Assembly: GCA_963701675.1 (NCBI GenBank)
Contig: OY969623.1
Location: forward strand, 7,626,001 to 7,690,000
Reading direction: 5' to 3'
Origin: G963701675 sp963701675
GTDB taxonomy: Bacteria > Planctomycetota > Planctomycetia > Gemmatales > Gemmataceae
DNA length: 64,000 bases
The translations under genes were made by a program, and so were the position numbers. A model generated the notes under the pieces. It did not search any database. It was not told where the DNA came from and saw nothing but the letters and a program-made list of their open reading frames with translations. Of the stretch, positions 1-8,143 are shown piece after piece; the first letter of the stretch is position 1, and each line of letters opens with the position of its first letter.

Positions 1-430
1 CATACGGCGAGTGCGGCCCGGCAAATCCGGTTTTCGTCGGCACATCTTCGAGCACTTTGACCAACTTCGGCTTGGCCGGATCGCTGGCCACATCGATGAT
101 GAAGATACGACTGGAAAAGAGGCTGCATCCCCAAATATGAGTCCGGTCGTCGGTGAAGCCGAAGTGGTGTGTTTCGTTTCCCGCGGTGCCGAGGTCTAGT
201 TGATAAAGGATAGTCCCGTATTTCGGCGAAGCGGCATCGACGTCGATCACCGCGAGAAAATCGTTGTCCTTGGCGTCGGCGTCCACGCAGAAGACATACA
301 GGAACTTCTCCGGCCGATCCAATCGTTTCACAAACGGCGATAGACACGTCTCCGCGTCCACAGCCGTAGTCTGAACAAGGAACGACACTCCCAAGCAGGC
401 TACTACTGTCAGTAGTCGGCGAATACTCAT
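1..430 (-). CDS. Selenium-binding protein (SBP56/methanethiol oxidase-like), N-terminal part
   Basis: Read on the minus strand from an ATG at 430 with an AGGAGGG ribosome site at 438-444, seven bases upstream. The frame stays open to the window edge, giving 143 residues. It starts with a signal-like stretch (RRLLTVVACLGVSFLVQTTA), then CLSPFVKRLDRPEKFLYVF, CVDADAKDNDFLAVIDVD, ETHHFGFTDD and GFAGPHSPY, which match the N-terminus of the SBP56 beta-propeller family. Known members oxidise methanethiol to formaldehyde, H2S and H2O2 and bind copper. The signal-like start suggests export, as reported for bacterial methanethiol oxidases (inference). The 3' end lies outside the window, so most of the protein and its metal site cannot be checked. 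Confidence 0.8.
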   Translation of the reverse strand, partial: MSIRRLLTVVACLGVSFLVQTTAVDAETCLSPFVKRLDRPEKFLYVFCVDADAKDNDFLAVIDVDAASPKYGTILYQLDLGTAGNETHHFGFTDDRTHIWGCSLFSSRIFIIDVASDPAKPKLVKVLEDVPTKTGFAGPHSPY

Positions 431-593
431 GTTGCGACCCTCCTGCGATTCCTGTTTTCCGCGGTCGATCCTCCTTAAAGTACCCACGAGGTAGACAAAG
501 GCAACATAACCGTGATACGTGATTTGTCAGAATTCGAGTCTGGGATTAGACTTGTTTGTTCCGGCCAACCTACTTAGGGACAGATCGCGAAAC

Positions 594-2747
594 ATGCCCT
601 CCCGGTTGACTTCGATGTTGTGGCTCTGGGTACCGGTCGCGCTGGCGATCGGTTTCATTGTGTGGAGTACGTGTTTATTCTTTTCGGCCCGTTCGGACCA
701 AACGCAATTGCACCGAAACGTGGAATTGGTGAGCCGCCTGCACGAGTTGACTCGAGCTTCGCGAGAGCTCGGCTACGTGCAGGCCGCGGACGAAACACGA
801 TGGCAAGAACATTTCGACAAGTTCCAACGCGCAATTGCTGCTGTCCGTGAGTTCGGCCAGGACGCGGCGTCTACTGAGCCGTCACTTGTTGAATTTGAGA
901 ATTGGGCGTCGAATCTAGTATTGCTCCGCGGAGCCGGCCGTGTGGAGAACGACACGCAAGCCCGCGTCCTCACTCCGCTCGTGCGCAAACTTGAGGCGGT
1001 ACGTGATGCAGCGCGTGCAAATTCCCGGAAGACTTCGATAGATCTGGCACGCAAATGGAATCAGTTACACGTGGTGGTGGGTGTCACGTGCATCCTGGTG
1101 ATTGCCTTGACGGTGTTGTTGCAGCTCTATCGCCGGGACATGGTTCGACGCAAGAACACCGAGGACCAATTACGATTGGCCCACGATGAGCTTTCGCAGC
1201 TCATGGCTTCGATTCCGGATTATCTGTGGAGTTTCAATCTCGATCCGAAGGGTCGGTTTGCGTATCGCTACATTTCATCGGTGGTGGAGAAAATCATGGG
1301 CCGGCCACCGGAGTTCTTCATGGAAAGTCCGGAACGGTGGCTAAGCACCATTCATGCCGAAGACCGTCCGCGCCTGCAAGCTGCCCAGCGACGCATTCTT
1401 GGCAAAGAAACGACGGAAGAAGAAGAGGAGTATCGAGTCGTTTGGCCCGATGAATCGGTTCATTGGGTCCGAGACCGTGCGGTGGCGCGGATGCTACCCT
1501 GCGGTACACTGCGCGTGGATGGCGTCGTGAGCGATATCACGGAGCGTAAGCGGCTGGAAGAGCAATACCTCCATGCGCAAAAGATGGAAGCCGTCGGGCA
1601 ACTGGCCGGCGGCGTGGCGCATGATTTCAATAACCTGCTTACGGTCATCAATGGTTACTGCGATTTGCTCCTGAACGCGGAGCCGGACAATCCCGGCCGC
1701 GAGTTCGTTCAGGAGGTACAGAAAGCGGGTACACGCGCAACGTCTCTCACCAGGCAATTGCTCGCCTTTGGCCGCCGCCAGGTCCTTCAGCCGATAATTC
1801 TTGATCTCAATTCTGTGGTCGCAGACACCGAGAAAATGTTGCGACGCCTGATCGGCGCCGACATTGAATTGGCGACCCAGCCGGCGGAAAACTTGCCATC
1901 TGTGAAGGTGGACCCCGGTCAAGTCGAGCAGGTCCTGATGAACCTGGCGGTAAACGCGCGCGACGCCATGCCGCGCGGCGGCAAGTTTTCGATCACCACG
2001 AGCAACGTGACGCTTGCTCGAGATCGGGAGCGCCCCGAGATTAAGCCCGGCGAGTACGTCTGCCTGTGCGTGGGCGACACGGGTTGTGGCATGGATGCGG
2101 CAACGCAGGGCAAGATTTTCGAACCGTTCTTCACCACCAAGCCCGTCGGTAAGGGCACCGGACTCGGATTGGCCACGGTTTACGGCATCGTCAAGCAAAG
2201 CGGCGGCTATATCTACGTGGAGAGTGAAGTCGGTCACGGAGCGACCTTCACGATCTATTTGCCGGCCGTGGCGGGCGCCGTCACTATGCCGGTGGAGTTG
2301 AACTCCTTGAGTAACCTGCCGCAGGCAACGGAAACCGTGCTCTTGGTGGAAGACGAGGAATCCGTCCGAAAGCTTGCACGACAGGTATTGGAACTCTATG
2401 GCTACACCGTGCTCGAAGGAAAACACGGGGGCGATGGGCTTCAGTTGGCTCGAAATCATGCGGGAAGCATCGACATCGTGGTGACAGACATAGTGATGCC
2501 GATCATCGACGGCGCCGAACTGGTGCGCCGTCTTCGCAAAGATCGTCCCGATATTCGAGTTCTCTACATCACCGGGTACACCGAGAGTGCATTGGCCCGC
2601 CGCTTCATGTCGAAGGACGATGACCGACTTCTTATCAAGCCATTCCATCCGGAGCGCTTCGCTCGAGTCGTCCGTGAAGTGCTCGATGGCAACGGAAACG
2701 GCTTCGCGGCGAGACCGGAGGAAGTCCAAGGGCAACTCGTCAGTTGA
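594..2747 (+). CDS. Hybrid sensor histidine kinase (PAS-HisKA-HATPase-REC)
   Basis: A membrane two-component sensor. Numbered from the ATG at 594: a first membrane segment at about 9-27, an extracytoplasmic helical region, a second membrane segment at about 162-180, a PAS/PAC region at about 200-320, a HisKA box with the phospho-acceptor in VAHDFNNLLT (His343), an HATPase domain with DTGCGMD and GTGLGLATVYGIV, and a C-terminal receiver with its Asp in VVTDIVMP (Asp632). The frame also opens at a GTG at 519, but starting at 594 puts the first membrane helix right at the N-terminus, as is usual. It is divergent from the SBP56 gene across a 160-base gap. No output domain or dedicated regulator is adjacent, so the signal and target are unknown. 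Confidence 0.9.
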   Translation: MPSRLTSMLWLWVPVALAIGFIVWSTCLFFSARSDQTQLHRNVELVSRLHELTRASRELGYVQAADETRWQEHFDKFQRAIAAVREFGQDAASTEPSLVEFENWASNLVLLRGAGRVENDTQARVLTPLVRKLEAVRDAARANSRKTSIDLARKWNQLHVVVGVTCILVIALTVLLQLYRRDMVRRKNTEDQLRLAHDELSQLMASIPDYLWSFNLDPKGRFAYRYISSVVEKIMGRPPEFFMESPERWLSTIHAEDRPRLQAAQRRILGKETTEEEEEYRVVWPDESVHWVRDRAVARMLPCGTLRVDGVVSDITERKRLEEQYLHAQKMEAVGQLAGGVAHDFNNLLTVINGYCDLLLNAEPDNPGREFVQEVQKAGTRATSLTRQLLAFGRRQVLQPIILDLNSVVADTEKMLRRLIGADIELATQPAENLPSVKVDPGQVEQVLMNLAVNARDAMPRGGKFSITTSNVTLARDRERPEIKPGEYVCLCVGDTGCGMDAATQGKIFEPFFTTKPVGKGTGLGLATVYGIVKQSGGYIYVESEVGHGATFTIYLPAVAGAVTMPVELNSLSNLPQATETVLLVEDEESVRKLARQVLELYGYTVLEGKHGGDGLQLARNHAGSIDIVVTDIVMPIIDGAELVRRLRKDRPDIRVLYITGYTESALARRFMSKDDDRLLIKPFHPERFARVVREVLDGNGNGFAARPEEVQGQLVS

Positions 2748-2950
2748 CGGGATTTTCTTGCCAAGCGAAAAAGTTAGTTCTATAGTTTGGTTGAAGACCC
2801 TTGCAGTCATGAAAGGGTTTTTGGATTAGCCCATCCGCCCGGATGCACCTCCCGTCGCGTTCTGCCATAGCCGGCATAACGCCACACCACCCCGTCGCAA
2901 CCGCAACCCCCGTGTCCCACCAGCGCTTCAGCGCGGTCCAGGAGATTTCC

Positions 2951-4903
2951 ATGCACTTTCCTTTGCTAGATGGAATCCGCCGATGGGGAATAGCAAGACG
3001 TTTGAAGAGCTCATCGGAGGCGCGACCCGCGCTAGCGCGCTGTCGCCCGAAGTTGGTGTGCCTGGAAGATCGAACCGTGCTCAACTACTCCTTTGGGGCC
3101 GTTGCATACGAACCGATCACGCTGCAGCAAGACACTCCTGGTGCTTTCGCCATCCTCAGTCAAGGCGACGATTCGACGGCGAATGTCAGCCTCGGCAACC
3201 ATCAGATCAATTTCTACGGAACGAACTATTCCAACTTATTTGCTAGCTCGAATGGCCTGCTCACATTCGGGAGCGGCAACGCGTCGGCGATGAACTCCGA
3301 TCTGAAATTCTCCCCCACTCAGCCGGCCATCGCGCCCCTTTGGAGCGATTGGTACAAGGACAGCGGCGGGCCCATGATTCTCGGAAAGATCGATGGCAAC
3401 AACCTGATTATCCAGTGGGACAACGTCCTGCATTTCGATTCGCAGACGCCGGTGACCTTCCAAGTCGTGATTCAAATGAATACCGGCAACACGCCGGGCG
3501 CCATTACGGTCAATTATCTCAATGTCGATACCGGTGATGTGCATGCCAACGGCGGAACGTCGACGGTCGGCGTCAAGGCGGCGGGATTTCAGGGATCGAA
3601 CCGGGTTCTGGTTTCATTCAACAGCCAGAATCCATTGATCGGCAACAGTCAAGCGCTGCAGTTTGCGTGGGCCGACGCGAACCCCGCCCCAGTGATTACA
3701 TTCCTGAACCCATCGTCGGCATTCGAAGGTAGCGGCGATCTCATGTTGACGGTAGGCGGACAGAACTTCCTGGCCGGTTCCGTGGTGCAAGTAAATGGAG
3801 CCGCGTTGAGCACCACCTTCATCAGTGGAACACAATTAGAGGCGGAACTGACTTCGTCGTTTCTGATGACAACCGGTGCCCTCACGATAACGGTGGAGAA
3901 TCCTGGATCACCGGGGCAGACTTCTAATCCGTTCGTGTTCAGTGTGCTCGATGCGCCCCTCAATGCCGCCGGACTGCCGTTCACAGCCACCGAAGGGAGC
4001 GCCTTCACCGGCGCCGTGGCGACATTTACGGATTTGAATCCCAATTCCCTTGCCGGCGATTTCCAGGCGACCATTACATGGGGTGACGACGGCGCCACCC
4101 AGGGCACGGTTACGTCCGACGGCCAAGGCGGCTTCATCGTGACCGGAACGCACACTTACACGTTCTTTGGTAGCTACGCCTTCAGTGTGGAAATCATTGA
4201 CCTGATCGGCGGGGCATCGACAACGGCTTTCGGCACGGCGACGGTCCTCGACGCACCGCTGACGGCACATGGCGTCACCATTACCGCCACCGCCGGCGGA
4301 GGTTTTCTTGGGCAGGTGGCTACTTTTACCGATGCTAATCCTTTCGGACAGCCTGAGCACTATGCGGCCACAATCCATTGGGGTGACGGAACCACGACGC
4401 CCGGCCGAGTCAGCGCGGCTGCCGGCGGCGGATTTCTCGTAAACGGCGGACACACCTATCCCAATCCCGGAAACTACTCCTACAGCGTGCTGATAACCGA
4501 TACGACCAGCGGCGGGACGGCCACGGCGACCGGAACGACGCTGGTGCGCGGACGAAATCCTGATCTTGATCTCGAAGTGCGGAAACGCAACAACGACCGA
4601 AAGATTGCACTAACGATCAACTATCGCGACCTGCCCGCAGGAAGCCACCGCCTCCGCATCAACTGGGGCGACGGCGACAAGCAGGACTTCAAGATTGGGA
4701 CTACTTCCGAAGGAGCGGTGGAGTTGAAGCACCAGTATGGCTATTGGTTCGCGTGGAACCATCGAAACCGGGGAACCGACATCCAAGTGAATGTCTTGAA
4801 TCAAGCCGGCAAGATAATCGCGACCGAATCGATTCACTTGGGCTTCGAAGGATTCGCCAAGAGCTGGTGGTACGCACTGCTCACGGCCGAATGCAGCCGC
4901 TAG
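2951..4903 (+). CDS. Secreted IPT/PKD-repeat protein with planctomycete LEDR motif
   Basis: The start at 2951 is chosen for its AGGAG at 2940-2944; an ATG at 2843 is in frame but has no such site. The 650-residue product has a basic N-terminus followed by LVCLEDRTVLN, the motif found near the N-terminus of many planctomycete exported proteins. Next come a nidogen-like beta domain (about 25-215), an IPT/TIG domain (about 225-315) and two PKD-like repeats with TITWGDDGATQGTV and TIHWGDGTTTPGRV. The architecture indicates a surface or secreted adhesion or structural protein; no catalytic motif is visible. Its last four bases overlap the 3' end of the convergent E1-like gene. Confidence 0.8.
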   Translation: MHFPLLDGIRRWGIARRLKSSSEARPALARCRPKLVCLEDRTVLNYSFGAVAYEPITLQQDTPGAFAILSQGDDSTANVSLGNHQINFYGTNYSNLFASSNGLLTFGSGNASAMNSDLKFSPTQPAIAPLWSDWYKDSGGPMILGKIDGNNLIIQWDNVLHFDSQTPVTFQVVIQMNTGNTPGAITVNYLNVDTGDVHANGGTSTVGVKAAGFQGSNRVLVSFNSQNPLIGNSQALQFAWADANPAPVITFLNPSSAFEGSGDLMLTVGGQNFLAGSVVQVNGAALSTTFISGTQLEAELTSSFLMTTGALTITVENPGSPGQTSNPFVFSVLDAPLNAAGLPFTATEGSAFTGAVATFTDLNPNSLAGDFQATITWGDDGATQGTVTSDGQGGFIVTGTHTYTFFGSYAFSVEIIDLIGGASTTAFGTATVLDAPLTAHGVTITATAGGGFLGQVATFTDANPFGQPEHYAATIHWGDGTTTPGRVSAAAGGGFLVNGGHTYPNPGNYSYSVLITDTTSGGTATATGTTLVRGRNPDLDLEVRKRNNDRKIALTINYRDLPAGSHRLRINWGDGDKQDFKIGTTSEGAVELKHQYGYWFAWNHRNRGTDIQVNVLNQAGKIIATESIHLGFEGFAKSWWYALLTAECSR

Positions 4904-5934
4904 TGCCCGATGTACTTGGCATAGAGCGTGCGGGCTTTCTCGATGTCACCCGTGCCTTTGATTATCGCCCGTCCATCGGGAAACACCGTGAACTCGTAAC
5001 TGTCCACCTGAAACTTCAACAAGAAGCGATTGTAACTTACATGTCCCTGCGGCGCGAGCAGGCGTGAAAGATCCTCGAAGTCCAAACGCGTTTCCGATCG
5101 GTGCGAAACCTGGACTGCATTGCGGCCGCAAAGGCTCGTGGTTTGTGTGCCGTGTTCGCCATCCAACCATTCAAATTTCTTCTGGCGACAACAGGGACAG
5201 TCCACGGCGCCTAGTAGCGGCGCGATTTTGATGCGCTTTTGGACGTTCTCCCACACATCAAAATAAAGTAAGTCGCGGTTGATTCGCTCCCGATGGCCAG
5301 TCAGCAGCTTGAGCGCTTCCGCCGCCTGATAACTCGCAATGACGTTAACGATGGGGCCCACGACTCCCGCGGTTTCGCAAGTCCCGACTTCTCCCGGGCC
5401 CGGCGCTGCCTCGAATACGCAACGCAAACACGGCGTTTCGCCAGGCAGAATGGTCATCGTCTGCCCGTGACTGCCGATGCAACCGCCATAGACCCACGGT
5501 ATGCCCAGCTTCACGGCGGCGTCGTTTATCAGGTAGCGGATTTCGAAGTTGTCCGTTCCGTCGAGGATCAAATCCGCGTTCTTTACGAAGTCCAGAATGT
5601 TCGTTCGGTCGATATCGGCAACGACCGGTTCGACTCGCACGGCCGAATTTATGGTTGCCAATTTTCGCGCCGCGGCCTCGGCTTTGGGGAGATTCTCTCC
5701 GATATCCCGCTCATCGAACAAGACTTGTCTTTGGAGGTTGTTCGTTTCGATGAAGTCACGATCGATAAGTCGTAGGCAACCAACACCGGCACGAACGAGC
5801 GTGTTCGCAAGCACTGTGCCAAGGGCCCCGCAACCGCAAAGCGTAACTCGGCTTTCCGAAAGTCGGCGTTGTCCATCTTCGCCGATGCCGGGGAAGCGCA
5901 TCTGCCTGCTGTAACGTTCCAACGACTCCATCAT
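4900..5934 (-). CDS. ThiF/MoeB/HesA-family sulfur-carrier adenylyltransferase (E1-like)
   Basis: 344 residues. The nucleotide-binding Rossmann motif CGCGALGTVLAN is at about 33-44, and DNLDGTDNF-type chemistry is represented by LILDGTDNFEIRYL (about 122-135). Zinc ligands are C169xxC172 and C246xxC249, and the candidate acceptor cysteine is C186 in GTCETAGVVG. Family members adenylate the C-terminal GG of ThiS/MoaD-like carriers so that it can become a thiocarboxylate. There is no rhodanese domain; the last 80 or so residues are an extra alpha/beta segment of unknown role. It is the last gene of the SAM-riboswitch operon and overlaps the preceding gene by four bases. Its natural substrate is almost certainly the GG-ending carrier two genes upstream (inference). 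A role in molybdopterin synthesis is less likely, since no moa gene is nearby. Confidence 0.88.
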   Translation of the reverse strand: MMESLERYSRQMRFPGIGEDGQRRLSESRVTLCGCGALGTVLANTLVRAGVGCLRLIDRDFIETNNLQRQVLFDERDIGENLPKAEAAARKLATINSAVRVEPVVADIDRTNILDFVKNADLILDGTDNFEIRYLINDAAVKLGIPWVYGGCIGSHGQTMTILPGETPCLRCVFEAAPGPGEVGTCETAGVVGPIVNVIASYQAAEALKLLTGHRERINRDLLYFDVWENVQKRIKIAPLLGAVDCPCCRQKKFEWLDGEHGTQTTSLCGRNAVQVSHRSETRLDFEDLSRLLAPQGHVSYNRFLLKFQVDSYEFTVFPDGRAIIKGTGDIEKARTLYAKYIGH

Positions 5935-6266
5935 TCGCTCTTTTCGATTCCACAGGTGTCGAGGAAAGTCTCAAGGAATTCAATCGCCTCGGGCGACCAT
6001 TTTTCATGTCGGCCGAATTCTGCCAATGTGGCGAGATCGCCTCGAACTCGTTCGAGGTTCTGGCCATCCAGCCGTCGCACGTAACCGGCCATGTAATCGA
6101 ACGCCTCATCGGCGGCGTCGGCGTCGATAAGTTTCTCGTCCGACGCGGACAGGAAGACCGTGGCATGCAGTACGGCCAACAACAGCGGATGAATGTTGAG
6201 TTCGCGCGGAATGAGCGGGAGGACACCGGCGCCCTCGGGTATCTCTTTGTCGCCCTGTGCCGGCAT
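5931..6266 (-). CDS. Unknown 111-residue protein in the sulfur-carrier operon
   Basis: I do not recognise this protein. It is short, acidic and probably mostly helical, with segments such as NIHPLLLAVLHATVFLSAS and AFDYMAGYVRRLDGQNLERV. No cysteine pair, HExxH or JAMM (HxHx7Sx2D) motif is visible, so it is not an evident carrier-processing protease. It begins one base after the sulfur-carrier gene ends and overlaps the E1-like gene by four bases, so the three are probably translationally coupled. A structural or adaptor role for the carrier system is possible but is only inferred from position. Confidence 0.75.
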   Translation of the reverse strand: MPAQGDKEIPEGAGVLPLIPRELNIHPLLLAVLHATVFLSASDEKLIDADAADEAFDYMAGYVRRLDGQNLERVRGDLATLAEFGRHEKWSPEAIEFLETFLDTCGIEKSE

Positions 6267-6267
6267 C

Positions 6268-6540
6268 TCAACCTCCGGCGACCGCTGGGATGATGCTCAC
6301 TTCGTCGCCCTCTTTCACGGCAGTGGACAGATTATCGAGGTAGCGAACATCTTCGTCATTGACGTAGATGTTCACGAACCGTCGAACCTGACCGTTCTCA
6401 AAGAGCCGAGCCGTGATACTCGGGCACGTTTTTCCCAACTCTTGCAGCGCGCCCATAACGGTCTCGGCGCCTACGTCCACGAACGCTTGCCCTTCGGCAT
6501 GTTGTCGCATCGGCGTGGGGATGTGAATTCGAATAGGCAT
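6268..6540 (-). CDS. ThiS/MoaD/CysO-like sulfur carrier protein
   Basis: A 90-residue ubiquitin-fold-type protein with FVDVGAETVMGALQELGKTC, VNIYVNDEDVRYL and a C-terminus of EVSIIPAVAGG. The terminal diglycine is where E1-like enzymes form the acyl-adenylate and then the thiocarboxylate. The NDEDVRYL-xx-L and GDEVSIIPAVAGG pattern resembles mycobacterial CysO and related carriers more than ThiS (by eye). It sits 34 bases downstream of the threonine-synthase-like gene and is followed, after one or two genes, by its probable activating enzyme. The thiocarboxylate is predicted to supply sulfur to the PLP enzyme of the same operon. Confidence 0.88.
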   Translation of the reverse strand: MPIRIHIPTPMRQHAEGQAFVDVGAETVMGALQELGKTCPSITARLFENGQVRRFVNIYVNDEDVRYLDNLSTAVKEGDEVSIIPAVAGG

Positions 6541-6574
6541 GTCGACTCCTTACTTTGCATGTAACCTGTTCGGT

Positions 6575-7819
6575 TCAAACTAGTGCAGGTTCATTAACCA
6601 TCGCCTCGAACTCCGCTAACGAAGGCCCAATCACGGCCGGACGTTCGAGTTCGTCTGCGATCGCATCTTGAGTTTTCAAACCGTTGCCGGTGATACAGAT
6701 GACGATTTCTTCGTCACGCGGAATTCGGCCCTGTTCGATCAGTTTTCGCGTTACCGCCAGAGTAACACCGCCGGCCGTCTCCGCAAAGATTCCTTCGGTT
6801 CGCGCCAGGAGTGTCATCGCCTCTGCGATTTCGGCATCGGTGGCGTCGTCGGCCGATCCACCCGATTCGCGAATGAGCTTTATGGCGAAGTAACCGTCGG
6901 CCGGATCGCCGATGGCCAGTGACTTGGCGATGGTATTCGGCCTGCGAACCGGCCGAGGCGTGTCCCAACCGTTTTTGAACGCGGTGCTGATGGGACTACA
7001 CCCGGTTGCCTGAGCCCCGTGGATCTTGCACGCCGGTTGCGAAATCAAGCCAGTATGATGCAGTTCCATGAATGCCTTGTTGACCTTACCGATCAGACTC
7101 CCGCCCGCCATCGGGACAACTATGTGCTGCGGGGCCCGCCAGCCGAGTTGTTCGGCAATCTCGAAGCCGACCGTTTTGGACCCCTCGGCATAGAAGGGCC
7201 GAAGGTTAATGTTCACGAAACCCCAGCCGTGTTGAAAGGCGACCTGCGTACAAAGGCGGTTCACGTCGTCGTAGGTACCGCGAACGGCAATGACATGAGC
7301 GCCGTAGACGCTCGTAGCGATTATCTTGGCTTGTTCCAAGTCGGCGGGGAGGAAGATGTAGCTTTCCAGACCGGCAGCAGCGGCATTGGCCGCCACGCTG
7401 TTCGCCAGGTTTCCGGTTGATGCGCAGCCAACCGTTTCAAACCCGAATTCCCGTGCCTTGCTCAGCGCCACTGCGACGACACGATCCTTGAACGACAAAG
7501 TGGGATAGTTCACCGCGTCGTTCTTGATCCAGAGGTTTGCGACATCGAGTGCCTCCGCCAGGCGATCGGCCCGCACAAGCGGCGTGCCGCCGACGTGTGT
7601 GCCGACCGTGGGCTCGCCGTCAATCGGGAGGAATTCCCGATAGCTCCACATGGTAAACGGCCGACGCTGAATCTTGGCCCGGCTCACGTTCCGCGCGATC
7701 GCATCGTAATCGTAATCGACTTCCAGCGGCCCGAAGTCCTCGGTGCAGAAGTTGATGGGTTCCTTTGGATACGTTTTGCCGCACAGCCTGCACTTCAATC
7801 CCCGCACGTAGTCGACCAT
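6575..7819 (-). CDS. thrC: Threonine synthase-like PLP enzyme under SAM-I riboswitch
   Basis: The start at 7819 is set by GGAAGGAG at 7826-7833, seven bases upstream, giving 414 residues. An N-terminal zinc-ribbon-like segment (C10xxC13 and C25) precedes a fold-type-II PLP core: the PLP lysine is K111 in LSFKDR, with ASTGNLANSVAA as the substrate/phosphate loop and MAGGSLIGK as the cofactor-phosphate loop. Classical members convert O-phosphohomoserine to threonine. The context is unusual for that role: the gene lies behind a SAM-I riboswitch and is co-directional with a sulfur carrier and its E1. That fits a homocysteine- or cysteine-forming enzyme using a protein thiocarboxylate (inference). 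Genuine threonine synthesis remains possible. Confidence 0.88.
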   Translation of the reverse strand: MVDYVRGLKCRLCGKTYPKEPINFCTEDFGPLEVDYDYDAIARNVSRAKIQRRPFTMWSYREFLPIDGEPTVGTHVGGTPLVRADRLAEALDVANLWIKNDAVNYPTLSFKDRVVAVALSKAREFGFETVGCASTGNLANSVAANAAAAGLESYIFLPADLEQAKIIATSVYGAHVIAVRGTYDDVNRLCTQVAFQHGWGFVNINLRPFYAEGSKTVGFEIAEQLGWRAPQHIVVPMAGGSLIGKVNKAFMELHHTGLISQPACKIHGAQATGCSPISTAFKNGWDTPRPVRRPNTIAKSLAIGDPADGYFAIKLIRESGGSADDATDAEIAEAMTLLARTEGIFAETAGGVTLAVTRKLIEQGRIPRDEEIVICITGNGLKTQDAIADELERPAVIGPSLAEFEAMVNEPALV

Positions 7820-7902
7820 CGTTCGCTCCTTCCAGGCCCACGGATTGCAATCCGTGGGATGATCACGGTGGGTATCGACCAGAGTTGGGGACCGGAGGCA
7901 AC

Positions 7903-7940
7903 AAAAAAAGCCTCTTCCCGGTGTGACGAGACGAAGAGGC
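7903..7940 (-). terminator. Intrinsic terminator of the SAM-I riboswitch
   Basis: On the minus strand GCCTCTTC (7940-7933) pairs with GAAGAGGC (7917-7910), an eight-base-pair stem with a 15-base loop, followed by seven T residues (7909-7903). It lies just downstream of the SAM aptamer and about 80 bases before the thrC-like start, the usual position of a transcriptional OFF switch. Confidence 0.85.
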
Positions 7941-7953
7941 GTGCAGAGCACGA

Positions 7954-8060
7954 TCTTATCTCTCCCGGGCGGACCGGGCAGGAAGTAGCACCTGCGTCCC
8001 GTTATGGGACCGGTTGCTGTGGCTTCAACGGGCCTGTTCCCTCAGCCACTCTGGATAAGA
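7954..8060 (-). ncRNA. SAM-I (S-box) riboswitch aptamer
   Basis: Read from 8060 downwards. The P1 helix is TCTTATC (8060-8054) pairing perfectly with GATAAGA (7960-7954). Inside are the S-box signatures GCTGAGGGAACAGGCCC, TTGAAGCCACAGCAACC and GGTGCTACTTCC, in the right order and spacing. The hairpin between the last two is GGTCCCATAACGGGAC. The 107-base length is normal for the class. High S-adenosylmethionine should favour the downstream terminator, so the operon is expected to be on when SAM is low. Confidence 0.95.
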
Positions 8061-8143
8061 CTCACCAAGTTGTCAGCCCAAAATTCTAGACCAACCTCCG
8101 GCGCCCGGCAAGACCATTCGAAGAAAAATCACAAAGACATCTC

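Noticed and set aside
1494..2810. 438-residue open frame opposite the hybrid kinase
   Set aside because: Mirror of a well-supported gene; no motif, and codon pattern is that of an antisense shadow.
4900..6540. Molybdopterin or thiamine operon
   Set aside because: No moaA/C/E or thi genes; SAM-I control and the PLP enzyme point to sulfur amino acids.
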